A DNA stretch of 64,000 bases, from IMG/VR virus record IMGVR_UViG_3300042197_003333, positions 16,246-80,245 of that record; one strand, written 5' to 3'. Source of the stretch: a virus. Under the pieces are notes generated by a model that saw only the letters and a list, made by a program, of their open reading frames with translations, ran no database searches and had not been told where the DNA came from. Shown here in pieces: positions 31,610 through 39,621 of the stretch. Position 1 is the first letter of the stretch. Each line of letters starts with the position of its first letter. The position numbers and the translations under genes are program-made.

Positions 31610-33025
31610 TTTTCCAACACCTGTTGAACCCAAAAATATGAATGAACCAATTGGTTTATTTGGGTCTTTAATACCCAACCTATTTCTTCTTATTGATTTT
31701 GATATTGTTGTGATTGCTTCAATTTGGCCTATAACTGATTTTGACAAATTATCTTCCATATTTATCAAATTTTCTGTATCATCAACTGATAATTTGGTAA
31801 CTGGAATTTTTGTCATTATTGAAACAACATCATAAACAAGTTCAATTGAAATGTCTCTTCTTTTTGTTAATAAATCTTGTTCAAATTTGGTTCTTTCAGC
31901 ATCTAATTGACTCAAAATCTTTTTTTCCCTGTCTCTTAATTGTGCTGCCATTTCATAATTTTGCCTTTTGACAACAAGTAATTTTTCTTCCCTAATTTTT
32001 TGTGATTCTTTCTTTAATTCCTCAATAATTTCGGGATTTTTAACATCAACTTGAGCTCTTGCTCCAACTTCGTCCAAAATATCAAAAGCCTTATCAGGAA
32101 ATTCTCTATCTGTTATATATCTGTCGGCCAAATCAACACATGCGTTTAAAATTTCATCTGTAAAATTAACCTTGTGATGAATTTCGTATTTTTCTTTCAA
32201 ATTTTGAAGAATTTGAAGAGTTTCTTCTTTTGTTGATGGTGAAACAATTACTTTTTGGAACCTCCTGTCAAGAGCCCCGTCTTTTTCAATATTTTTCTTA
32301 AATTCATCAAGTGTTGTTGCTCCAATGCACTGAATTTCACCTCTTGATAATGCGGGTTTTAGAATATTTGATGCGTCAAGTGAACCAGATGCGTTTCCAG
32401 CCCCAACAAGGGTATGAATTTCGTCAATAAAAAGAACTACATTTGGATTTACCGTAATTTCGTCAATTATAACCTTTAATCTTTCTTCAAATTGACCCCT
32501 ATATTTTGTTCCCGCAACAATTGAATTTAAATCAAGTGATAAAATTCTTTTGTCAACCAAATTTCTTGGGCAATCTCCTTGAAATATTTTCATTGCAAGA
32601 CCCTCAACTATCGCCGTCTTTCCGCAATTATGGGAAACAACTCCATTTGATATATATTTTCTTTCATCGTCTAAAACTTCTAAATCATAGGTATTATTAA
32701 TTCCTATTTCAGTATATTCTATAACATCAACCAATTCATTATTTTCAGTCCAAACAAATTCACCTTCTGTAATGTTACCTAAACTTAACCAACAAGAATT
32801 ATTTTCAAAAACAACATTTGGATTTAAAGAATTTTTAGAAACTTCAACCAAATGTTCGTCAGAACCTGATAATTCTAAACCATTTGATAGTTTAATTCTA
32901 ATACAATTTTTATTGTTTTTTTTGTATAAATTACCAATTAATTTATATCCTGATGGTGTTTTAATTTTGTAAGTCCCACCTTTTTTTTCAACAAGGTCAA
33001 AAAAATCTTCTATTTTTATTTTCAT
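31514..33025 (-). CDS. Clp unfoldase fragment 2: C-intein 1, rest of D1, middle domain, start of D2, N-intein 2
   Basis: 503 residues. Residues 1-133: C-intein 1 (ends VVSHN). 134-472: Clp sequence resuming at CGKTAIVEGLAM (Walker A of D1), with Walker B VVLFIDEIHTLVGAG, a ClpC-like middle domain containing a UVR-like YEMAAQLRDREKKI, and the start of D2 up to FLGSTGVGK. 473-503: N-intein 2, starting CVCEDTEIIV. Both insertion points are in P-loops. It must splice at both ends to give active enzyme. The ATG overlaps the stop of the endonuclease gene (ATGA). Confidence 0.93.
   Translation of the reverse strand: MKIKIEDFFDLVEKKGGTYKIKTPSGYKLIGNLYKKNNKNCIRIKLSNGLELSGSDEHLVEVSKNSLNPNVVFENNSCWLSLGNITEGEFVWTENNELVDVIEYTEIGINNTYDLEVLDDERKYISNGVVSHNCGKTAIVEGLAMKIFQGDCPRNLVDKRILSLDLNSIVAGTKYRGQFEERLKVIIDEITVNPNVVLFIDEIHTLVGAGNASGSLDASNILKPALSRGEIQCIGATTLDEFKKNIEKDGALDRRFQKVIVSPSTKEETLQILQNLKEKYEIHHKVNFTDEILNACVDLADRYITDREFPDKAFDILDEVGARAQVDVKNPEIIEELKKESQKIREEKLLVVKRQNYEMAAQLRDREKKILSQLDAERTKFEQDLLTKRRDISIELVYDVVSIMTKIPVTKLSVDDTENLINMEDNLSKSVIGQIEAITTISKSIRRNRLGIKDPNKPIGSFIFLGSTGVGKCVCEDTEIIVRNKFTGEIKTIKIKNIITDTN
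32627..33025 (-). other. C-terminal split intein 1 (133 aa)
   Basis: Residues 1-133 of fragment 2. MKIKIEDFFDLVEKKGGTYK continues the fold where the 24-residue N-half stops; block B is LSGSDEHLVEV and the end is YISNGVVSHN before Cys +1. Confidence 0.92.
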
Positions 33026-34194
33026 AATACATTTAATATTTTATCATATAGTTTAGTAAAATCTGTCTCATAAATCAATTTAATTTTGTTTTCATTACAA
33101 AATAAAATTTTTTTATTCATTTTATCGTAATATTTAGATTGTTTTTCGTCTAATTTGTTAAAATTTTTTCCGTCTAAAATACCAAAATATTCAATATACA
33201 CATCGTAATCAGGTAGATAAAAATCACATTTAAAATGCGAATTCGGGTACCCAATCTCATATGAATAATTAATTTTTTTAAATTCAAATAAAAGACAAAG
33301 TTTATATTCTTTAACGCTTTTAAATCTAATCCCATTATGATATACAGGGGTACCATATAAGCCACACTTTAACTCATAAGGAAATGATGAAAAAAAAGTT
33401 TTTTTAATTGTGTCTTTATTAGTATTGTACCTATTTGAAATGATTGAGCTATTAATGTAAGGGATAATATCTGAAATAGTTTTAACGTCTATTTTTGTTA
33501 AAACACACAAAACAAATTTTGAAATAGAATCACAATCAATACATTCTGTTATAATTTTTTTTGTACTATCTAAAAAAGATGTTCTTACTATTAAATCTTT
33601 TATTGGTACTTTATCAAAAGAATATGAGTTCTTTTTTTTATTAATTTCATTAATTTTATTATTTGTGTGAAGACTATTAATCCATTTTTTTTGTCTTTTT
33701 TGGAAAATTTCAACTCCTTCCTCTTCACCATATTTTTGAATACAAATTTTTTTGCTAAAAGTTTTTTGACTTTCAGAAATTAAATTTTTTGCCTCTTCAG
33801 AACTAAATCCTTTTTTTACCCAATATTCAATTCTTTTAGGGGATTTGTCATAAAATTTTTCAGGATTTATTTTCTTTTTGTCTGAAAGAATTTTAGAATT
33901 TTTTTTCTGTTGCTCACTAATAAATTGAGTTATTTCTGATTTTTCCCATCCCATCATAAATAAAAAGTCTTCATTATATACACTTTCAGGGTAATTAACT
34001 ATTTGTCTATACCACTTCTTAATTTCCTTAAAATTAATTTGAGTCGTATTTTTAATTTGATTATTAACTTTATCAATACAAGAGTCGGGTATTTTTTTAA
34101 AGAACTTAAAAAAATTATTATTTAAAATAAAATTTTCTAAATCAATATGATTTGATATAGTTAATAATTTTTTTCTTTTAAAGAAAACATTCAT
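33022..34194 (-). CDS. Free-standing homing endonuclease between split intein 1 halves
   Basis: 390 residues. The C-terminal part has a Vsr/PD-(D/E)xK-like core: VKEYKLCLLFEFKK, FKCDFYLPDYDVYIEYFGI. The N-terminal part carries two copies of the same YW-x3-G-x3-EEAxxxIS-x2-Q repeat as the other endonuclease, and the matching KYGEEEGVEIFQKRQKKWINSL segment is shared too. The two enzymes are therefore related in their DNA-binding part but differ in the nuclease core. It has its own TATTTATA box (34226-34233) directly behind fragment 1 and overlaps fragment 2 by ATGA. Confidence 0.82.
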   Translation of the reverse strand: MNVFFKRKKLLTISNHIDLENFILNNNFFKFFKKIPDSCIDKVNNQIKNTTQINFKEIKKWYRQIVNYPESVYNEDFLFMMGWEKSEITQFISEQQKKNSKILSDKKKINPEKFYDKSPKRIEYWVKKGFSSEEAKNLISESQKTFSKKICIQKYGEEEGVEIFQKRQKKWINSLHTNNKINEINKKKNSYSFDKVPIKDLIVRTSFLDSTKKIITECIDCDSISKFVLCVLTKIDVKTISDIIPYINSSIISNRYNTNKDTIKKTFFSSFPYELKCGLYGTPVYHNGIRFKSVKEYKLCLLFEFKKINYSYEIGYPNSHFKCDFYLPDYDVYIEYFGILDGKNFNKLDEKQSKYYDKMNKKILFCNENKIKLIYETDFTKLYDKILNVL

Positions 34195-34225
34195 AGTTAA
34201 TCAGGTTAAAGTAATTACCTTTACC

Positions 34226-34233
34226 TATAAATA
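34226..34233 (-). promoter_or_regulatory. TATTTATA box (minus strand)
   Basis: TATAAATA on the plus strand, adjacent to the stop of Clp fragment 1 and 31 bases before the endonuclease start. Fragments 1 and 2 may thus be transcribed under different control. Confidence 0.55.
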
Positions 34234-34308
34234 TCAGATAGTTTCAATATTATGGGTATTTACAACTGAAATTTTTTCAACTTCAATAATAGTGTCCCCA
34301 AGTACGCA
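34234..34308 (-). other. N-terminal split intein 1 (24 aa)
   Basis: Residues 74-97 of fragment 1: [20 protein letters not shown] plus four residues, then stop. Block A only. Its size resembles the 25-residue N-halves of atypical phage TerL split inteins. Confidence 0.92.
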
Positions 34309-34527
34309 ACCCGGCTCACCAATAATAATTGGGTTATTTTTTTTCCTTCTTGATAAAATTTGAGCGATTCTCAAAATTTCTTGTTCTCGTCCAACAACTG
34401 GGTCAAGTTTTCCTTCTTCTGCCAATTTAATTAAGTCCCTTGAAAAATTATCAAGTACAGGGGTTTGACCTTCTTGTGTTCTTTGGTTTCCACCACCTTT
34501 TTTTCCTTCGTCTGGAGTTTCTGTCAT
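34234..34527 (-). CDS. Clp unfoldase fragment 1: start of D1 up to Walker A, plus N-intein 1
   Basis: 97 residues. 1-20 is a polar Gly-rich linker. 21-73 is the start of the ClpC-type D1 domain: [45 protein letters not shown]. 74-97 is N-intein 1, so the P-loop GEPG/CGKT is cut at its centre. The N-terminal Clp-N repeat domain, which in ClpC binds adaptors and substrates, is absent. The native protein after two splices would be about 780 residues. The upstream region has no TATTTATA box close by. Confidence 0.93.
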   Translation of the reverse strand: MTETPDEGKKGGGNQRTQEGQTPVLDNFSRDLIKLAEEGKLDPVVGREQEILRIAQILSRRKKNNPIIIGEPGCVLGDTIIEVEKISVVNTHNIETI

Positions 34528-34585
34528 AAAAATCGTTTTTAAAAATCTAAATGATTTTTCAAATTAATTCAATAGATTATTAAAG

Positions 34586-34613
34586 TTGACATTTTTTATT
34601 TGTTCAATATAAT
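34586..34613 (+). promoter_or_regulatory. Consensus-like sigma70 promoter
   Basis: TTGACA, 16-base spacer, TATAAT, six bases before the ATG at 34620. It is one of the few places with this classical pattern and no TATTTATA box, so the gene may be expressed early by host polymerase. Confidence 0.5.
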
Positions 34614-34619
34614 TTGGTT

Positions 34620-34862
34620 ATGGCGATTACAAACGAAAAAATATCAGGAACAAAAATTATCAATAAAGTTGAATCAAGCAATTTGGTTGAAACTGAGTAT
34701 GATACTACAACAAAAAAATTAATTGTTGAATTTAAAAATGGGGTAAAATATGAATATGAAGACGTTCCCCATCAATTATATACAAGTTTCCGTTCATCTG
34801 AATCACAAGGTAAATTTTTTGTTTCTGAAATATCAAAAAAATTCAAATACAAAAAGTTATAA
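34620..34862 (+). CDS. KTSC-domain protein
   Basis: 80 residues from MAITNEKISG; a TTG two codons upstream is not preferred. The KTSC pattern is clear: VEFKNGVKYEYEDVPHQLYT, SSESQGKFFVSEISKKFKYKKL. KTSC domains are small nucleic-acid-associated modules, often linked to lysyl-tRNA synthetase or phage proteins, function not defined. Stands alone with its own promoter. Confidence 0.85.
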   Translation: MAITNEKISGTKIINKVESSNLVETEYDTTTKKLIVEFKNGVKYEYEDVPHQLYTSFRSSESQGKFFVSEISKKFKYKKL

Positions 34863-34871
34863 TTTGTTAGA

Positions 34872-34879
34872 TATTTATA
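34872..34879 (+). promoter_or_regulatory. TATTTATA box
   Basis: Four bases before the GTG start at 34884. Confidence 0.5.
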
Positions 34880-34883
34880 ACTT

Positions 34884-35603
34884 GTGAAGAACGATGAAAT
34901 AATTAAAAGTTTTGTAACAAGAGATGAATTAAACCCAAAAGTTTGGGAAAATGAGGATACGCTCAATAAAGAAGTTAGGGAAAAACTTCTGTCTACCGCA
35001 AGTGAATTTATTGATTTTATAGGTGTTCCAATTTTAATTAGTGATATTATTTTTACAGGGTCATTGGCTAATTATAATTGGTCAAAATACTCGGACATTG
35101 ACTTACATATAGTTGCTGACTTTAATCAATTTGATGATACTGTACTTCCCTTATATGAAGAACTTTTTAAAGTTAAAAAAACTTTATTCAATACCGACCA
35201 CAACATTAAAATATTTGGATATGAGGTTGAACTTTACATTCAAGATTTACATGCCGCCCATTTTAGTAGCGGAGTGTATTCTGTATTAAATGATGAATGG
35301 AACAACAAACCAAAAAAAGAAAAAGTTGAAGTTGATAAAAATCTTATCAAACAAAAATCTAATCAGTGGATGGAAATTATTGACACTGCGCTTGAAGCAG
35401 CATCAGATGTAACGGCTGACGATGCTAAAGATATTATTAAAAAATGTAGAGAAAAACTTAAAAAATATAGAACTTGCGGACTTGAAAAAGAAGGTGAGTA
35501 TTCAGATGAAAATTTGGTTTTTAAAGTTTTAAGAAGAAATGGTTATATTGAAAAACTTGTAAATTTTGAAAATAAAGTTGTAGATAAAGAATTATCTATA
35601 TAA
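34884..35603 (+). CDS. Nucleotidyltransferase (pol-beta fold)
   Basis: 239 residues, GTG start. FTGSLANYNWSKYSDIDLHIVAD (about 57-79) is the GSx10DxD signature of DNA-polymerase-beta-type nucleotidyltransferases. The third acidic residue may be in GYEVELYIQD. A C-terminal helical region follows (residues 150-239). Members add nucleotides to proteins, RNA or small molecules, including antibiotics. The target is not indicated. Similar phage proteins are common and uncharacterised. Confidence 0.87.
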   Translation: MKNDEIIKSFVTRDELNPKVWENEDTLNKEVREKLLSTASEFIDFIGVPILISDIIFTGSLANYNWSKYSDIDLHIVADFNQFDDTVLPLYEELFKVKKTLFNTDHNIKIFGYEVELYIQDLHAAHFSSGVYSVLNDEWNNKPKKEKVEVDKNLIKQKSNQWMEIIDTALEAASDVTADDAKDIIKKCREKLKKYRTCGLEKEGEYSDENLVFKVLRRNGYIEKLVNFENKVVDKELSI

Positions 35604-35664
35604 GTTTTTTGCCGTAAATAGAAAAAACGTAATAATTAATATATTTATTGTAAAAAACTGCGCT

Positions 35665-35850
35665 ATGGCAATATTATCGTCGGGAACTTATACTTATAAA
35701 ATAATAAATTTTACAGGTGCCACTAATTGTGAGGCATGTACATCAACATTGCAACCACATCCGATTTATAGTAGTATAACAAATTCAGCTGATACAGTTG
35801 TTCAGTTGAATGCCGTAACAATCGGTGGTTTTAATGGATTAAACAATTAA
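35665..35850 (+). CDS. Small structural-type protein
   Basis: 61 residues, Thr/Ser/Asn-rich and beta-prone (GTYTYKIINFTGATNCEACT), with two Cys. Preceded by TATTTATT. Composition resembles the ends of tail or decoration proteins. No family recognised. Confidence 0.6.
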   Translation: MAILSSGTYTYKIINFTGATNCEACTSTLQPHPIYSSITNSADTVVQLNAVTIGGFNGLNN

Positions 35851-35866
35851 TAAAAAAAAATTAAAA

Positions 35867-37114
35867 ATGAGCAAACTTAAACCAATTGGTAGTGAAAAAT
35901 TAAAAGGTCAAGAACAAATTAAAAGAATTCTTGAAATTGCTAAATACAAGGAACATCTTCCTAATTCTATAAATGAATCTGCAAGAACAGATTATAATAC
36001 CAAACTTGTTGATGGTAACGTTTATTTTATCGTCAAAGAAAAGATGGGTTACACAATTAAAAAAGGGTTAAATGAGTCAACAGCTGATTATATTGAACCT
36101 ATGAAAAATAGAAAATATTTTGATTCATATGCTGACGCAATGAAAAAACTTAACTTGGTTGCTCAAGAATTAAATAGAGTTAATCATATTAATGAAGGTA
36201 TTTCTTTATTTACTGAAGATAAAAAGTATTTCCTTAAAACACCAAAACCTGAAACAACAGATGAGGCGGCGCCTGAAATGGCTCCACCTCCTCCACCACC
36301 TGCTCCTTCACCTGAAGAAATGCCAGCTCCACCTGCTGAAGATGAAATGCCGTCTGAAGGTCCTGACGCTCCTGAAGGAGATATGTCACCTGAAGACTCA
36401 ATGCCTGATGAACCAACTGACGAAATGCCGGATGAAGGTCCTGAGGAAGCTGATGATGAGGTTCCAACATATAAGTCAATTCAAAAATTGACTGGCAAAC
36501 TCGCTCAAAAAATTAGAGATTTTAAAGGTGGTGACGAAGAAATGACATCAAAAGACGCAAAATATGTAATTAATTCAATTTTATCTTCAATCACAGATTT
36601 ACTTGATGACGAAGATAAAGAAGACATCATAACAAAACTTGAAGATAGTGAAGGTGAAGAAGATATGAGCATGGGAATGGAAGATGAAGAAGAAATGCCA
36701 ACTGATGAAATGCCGGCCGAAGAAGGTGGAGAAGAAGAAATGCCATCAGAAGAACCAAAAGAAATGACAGAGGAAGAAATGAATGAAAAGTATGTTGAAA
36801 GAGCACTTCAAAGTATATTCAAAGAATCAACTGTAGATAAAGTTCTTTCACAATATTTTGTTATAAATGAAAATGAAAAGAAATTTACAGAAACAAAAAA
36901 ACAAAATAAAAAAACTTACTTGAAAAATAAGAAAAATTCAGACAAACAAAAAATCAGACAATTATCAGAAAGCTTAAAACAAAAAAATGTCGCAAGTGAA
37001 ATTATTAGCAGTTTTCCTGAAATGAAATTTGTTGGAAAAACAAATTTAGGTAATTTAGTTTTTGAACATAACAACAAACAACTTAAAGTATCGCCAAAAG
37101 GTGAGTTGTTATGA
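35867..37114 (+). CDS. Acidic Pro-rich head-interior protein with INE/S site
   Basis: 415 residues. N-terminal helical leader with SINE/S at residue 37. A second site-like element, LNES, lies near 71. Residues 133-200 are Pro/Glu/Asp-rich (APPPPPPAPSPEEMP, then DEMPSEGPDAPE), and 285-310 is again Glu/Met-rich. The C-terminal part is Lys-rich (VLSQYFVINENEKKF and KKTYLKNKKNSDK). Strong acidic-basic segmentation resembles T4 prohead core proteins. May be a core or scaffold component that is processed. Confidence 0.75.
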   Translation: MSKLKPIGSEKLKGQEQIKRILEIAKYKEHLPNSINESARTDYNTKLVDGNVYFIVKEKMGYTIKKGLNESTADYIEPMKNRKYFDSYADAMKKLNLVAQELNRVNHINEGISLFTEDKKYFLKTPKPETTDEAAPEMAPPPPPPAPSPEEMPAPPAEDEMPSEGPDAPEGDMSPEDSMPDEPTDEMPDEGPEEADDEVPTYKSIQKLTGKLAQKIRDFKGGDEEMTSKDAKYVINSILSSITDLLDDEDKEDIITKLEDSEGEEDMSMGMEDEEEMPTDEMPAEEGGEEEMPSEEPKEMTEEEMNEKYVERALQSIFKESTVDKVLSQYFVINENEKKFTETKKQNKKTYLKNKKNSDKQKIRQLSESLKQKNVASEIISSFPEMKFVGKTNLGNLVFEHNNKQLKVSPKGELL

Positions 37115-37530
37115 GTTATTTGATTTTTGTAAACGGATTAGGACCAAACTATAAAGGGAACAAGATTTACGAATTTATTTTTTCAAATAGTTTGGAAGTG
37201 TGGGGAGACGATTGGGACAGCGAACCAGCGAATTCAAACCCAACACCACCTGAATCCGAATACATTAAAAAAGTGGGAGTTTTAAATAGAGAAGGAATTG
37301 ATATGGAACTTATACAAAACTCCGATTTTTTTTCTATGAAAGATGCGGTTGATAAAGTGGTTGCACTTGGATGGGAAAAAGATAAAGACCTTGATAATAG
37401 ACTTGTTTTTCATTTTGGAGACACAGAAGAAGAAGTAAAAAACAAACTATACGAAAAGGACATAATATTAGAATTTTATAAAGAATTTGAAAATGGACAG
37501 AAAAAAACAAAACTTGTTGGAAATGCGTAA
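37111..37530 (+). CDS. Conserved phage protein, function unknown
   Basis: 139 residues beginning MSYLIFVNGLGPNYKGNKIYEFIF, followed by WGDDWDSEPANSNPTPPE, a pattern I recognise from other T4-like phages without known function. Alpha/beta, acidic. Its start overlaps the previous stop by ATGA and its end overlaps the next gene by eight bases. Confidence 0.75.
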   Translation: MSYLIFVNGLGPNYKGNKIYEFIFSNSLEVWGDDWDSEPANSNPTPPESEYIKKVGVLNREGIDMELIQNSDFFSMKDAVDKVVALGWEKDKDLDNRLVFHFGDTEEEVKNKLYEKDIILEFYKEFENGQKKTKLVGNA

Positions 37531-38323
37531 ATTGGGGTTTTCAACTCAAACAATTTCATTGCTTTCTGAATCACAAATTAAAATGATTTTGGAAAAAATT
37601 AAAAATAAGAAAAAAGAAGCGAAAGAAGCTCAAGTAACAACAACAACTACTAAAAAATATGGTAAAGATGAACCATTAAATATGACTCCGTCACAATTAG
37701 CCCAGGTTGAGCCTAAAAAAAATACAGACGGTTCAATTGAAATTACTACAACAAAAACAGAAACAACTGAAGGTAAAAAGAAAAAATACAATCCTTGGGC
37801 AGTTTGCACAGCGTCTGTAGGTAGAAAGAACAAAAAGAAATATGAAGATTGTGTAATGGGTGTTAAGAAAAAATTAAAAGAAGGAAAAAACCCATACGAA
37901 TATATTATTGAATCTAAAATTGAAGAGATTGTTGAAAACAACTTATCACCAAAATTAAGTAAGTCAGAAATTCTTAGTATCATTGCAGAAAAAAAGATGA
38001 TAAAAAAAGAAACTATGGAGGCGAATACAGAAACCGCACCAGTTAAAGCACCACCAAAAACAAATCCTGATACAAGACCATCACATCCAGGTAGAAAAGA
38101 CAAAGAACAACCAAATCCAAGACCAAGAGCGGGAACTGAAACGGCGCCTGTTAAAGCTCCGCCAAAACCTAATACAAAGCCCGATACAAGACCATCACAT
38201 CCAGGTAGAAAAGACAAAGAACAACCAAATCCAAGACCAAGAGCTTCAAGTTCGGAAATGGAATCCAAAAAAAGTGAAATAATAACAGCGATTTTTAATT
38301 TAATAGATAAAGAAAACAAATGA
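37523..38323 (+). CDS. Capsid-leader-like protein with tandem Pro-rich repeats
   Basis: 266 residues from MRKLGFSTQTISLLSESQIK; an in-frame ATG 12 codons upstream would deepen the overlap and is rejected. After a helical start comes a Cys-containing basic segment (NPWAVCTASVGRKNKKKYEDC), a family motif in phage internal proteins. Two near-identical repeats of about 33 residues follow (TAPVKAPPK, then DTRPSHPGRKDKEQPNPRP), at 38028-38127 and 38133-38245. Such linkers may be extended in the head. Overlaps the next gene by ATGA. Confidence 0.75.
   Translation: MRKLGFSTQTISLLSESQIKMILEKIKNKKKEAKEAQVTTTTTKKYGKDEPLNMTPSQLAQVEPKKNTDGSIEITTTKTETTEGKKKKYNPWAVCTASVGRKNKKKYEDCVMGVKKKLKEGKNPYEYIIESKIEEIVENNLSPKLSKSEILSIIAEKKMIKKETMEANTETAPVKAPPKTNPDTRPSHPGRKDKEQPNPRPRAGTETAPVKAPPKPNTKPDTRPSHPGRKDKEQPNPRPRASSSEMESKKSEIITAIFNLIDKENK
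38028..38245 (+). repeat. Tandem Pro-rich coding repeat
   Basis: Two copies of a roughly 100-base unit inside the 37523 gene, identical over most of RPSHPGRKDKEQPNPRPRA; the second copy has a six-residue insertion (PNTKPD). Confidence 0.8.
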
Positions 38324-39600
38324 AAAAAATAAGATTAACCGAAGCTGATTTAACGAGAGTTATTAAAAGGATTGTAAAAGAAGCTCCAATTGATTATGGA
38401 GATTATCCTGAAAGAATGGACCCAAGACTTGAAAGAAAGTTTGGAGACCCTGAAGGTATGTTTGCAAAAAATCCTGCATTTAGAAAAGGAGCTGCTGATA
38501 TAGAAAGATTGGCTGGTGGAAGATTTAAAGAAATTGTAAATAGAGTTAGAAGTGCATTTAATCAACCTAATGTAAGTTCTAATCAAGTTAGACAACAAAT
38601 TATGCAACAAATGATGATGACAACTGGTCAAATTATGAGCATTGAAAGTCAACATAACGATGAGTTAAAAGATTTAGCCTTAGAACTTGCTCTTGAAGAG
38701 ACAGGAACTGACAGAGATTGGTATGAATTTGATTTGACACTTGGTCAAGCGGACTCAGGAATGGGAGAGTTTAGAATGAAACCTGAAGAAAAACCAAAAT
38801 TTGAAACACCTCAATCTTTTGATATTGACGATGAAACTGATGAAGAACAATTTCAATCTGAAGTTGATAAACGAAATATAATTAATCTTATTATACAAGG
38901 TGAGGCAAAAAAAGGACACTATTCTTTTATGAAACCATCTTATATGCAAAGATTGGCACAAATTGATTCAGAATTACCAAATTTGTATAGACAAGTAATG
39001 GCGGCAAATGACCTACTTTATTTTACTATGGAACAAATGATTGAAATGATGAGCGAAACAGGTAGTGGAGTTGCAGGAAAAATGGAACTACAAGATGCCG
39101 ATGACGATGATGATGAAGGAGGTGAAGGTGAAGGTCCTGATACAAAAATTGTTGCAGCAGGTATTATATTTCCAATTCTTCTTCACGAAATTATTAAGGG
39201 GCTTGAGGAAGCTCCGGCAAGACAACAATTTTCACAAATGGACCCAGAAAGAGCATCAAAAATTATGGGTCAAACTGATGTATTGGCGTATGAGCCAATG
39301 CAATTAAGATTGGGGCCTCCTGTTGTTGAACTTATTAAATTTTCATTACCTGATGAAATGTTTGACCCTGAAAATTCGGGACTTAATCCTTGGTTCAAAA
39401 AGGAACTTTATAAAATTCCAGCAAAAGAATTTCTTGATTTGATTGGAGACGCAATGTCAGAAAACAAAACAGAAAAAGATAGAGCCAAAAAAAGATTTAC
39501 TGAAGTAATGAGAGCGGCGCAAGCGGCAAAAAGAGAGTATGACGAATATAATTCAGGAAAAGACCAAGAAGACCTTGACGACTTTTTAGCGAGTTTATAA
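38320..39600 (+). CDS. Large capsid-leader protein upstream of terminase
   Basis: 426 residues. Leader MKKIRLTEADLTRVIKRIVK then E/A at residue 21. The mature part starts PIDYGDYPERMDPRLERKFGD and is rich in Met, Gln and Glu; it is mostly helical, with an acidic stretch DDDDDEGGEGEGPD near 260. The region IFPILLHEIIKGLEEAP (about 285-301) is a helix with HE but no HExxH. No family recognised. Probable head-interior protein, ending the operon before a terminator. Confidence 0.8.
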   Translation: MKKIRLTEADLTRVIKRIVKEAPIDYGDYPERMDPRLERKFGDPEGMFAKNPAFRKGAADIERLAGGRFKEIVNRVRSAFNQPNVSSNQVRQQIMQQMMMTTGQIMSIESQHNDELKDLALELALEETGTDRDWYEFDLTLGQADSGMGEFRMKPEEKPKFETPQSFDIDDETDEEQFQSEVDKRNIINLIIQGEAKKGHYSFMKPSYMQRLAQIDSELPNLYRQVMAANDLLYFTMEQMIEMMSETGSGVAGKMELQDADDDDDEGGEGEGPDTKIVAAGIIFPILLHEIIKGLEEAPARQQFSQMDPERASKIMGQTDVLAYEPMQLRLGPPVVELIKFSLPDEMFDPENSGLNPWFKKELYKIPAKEFLDLIGDAMSENKTEKDRAKKRFTEVMRAAQAAKREYDEYNSGKDQEDLDDFLASL

Positions 39601-39621
39601 AATATAAAAATAACTTTTTTG

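Noticed and set aside
37630-38319. Large minus-strand frame rich in Phe/Ser/Gly opposite the 37523 gene
   Set aside because: Complement of Lys/Pro-rich codons and of the tandem repeat; no promoter box in that sense.
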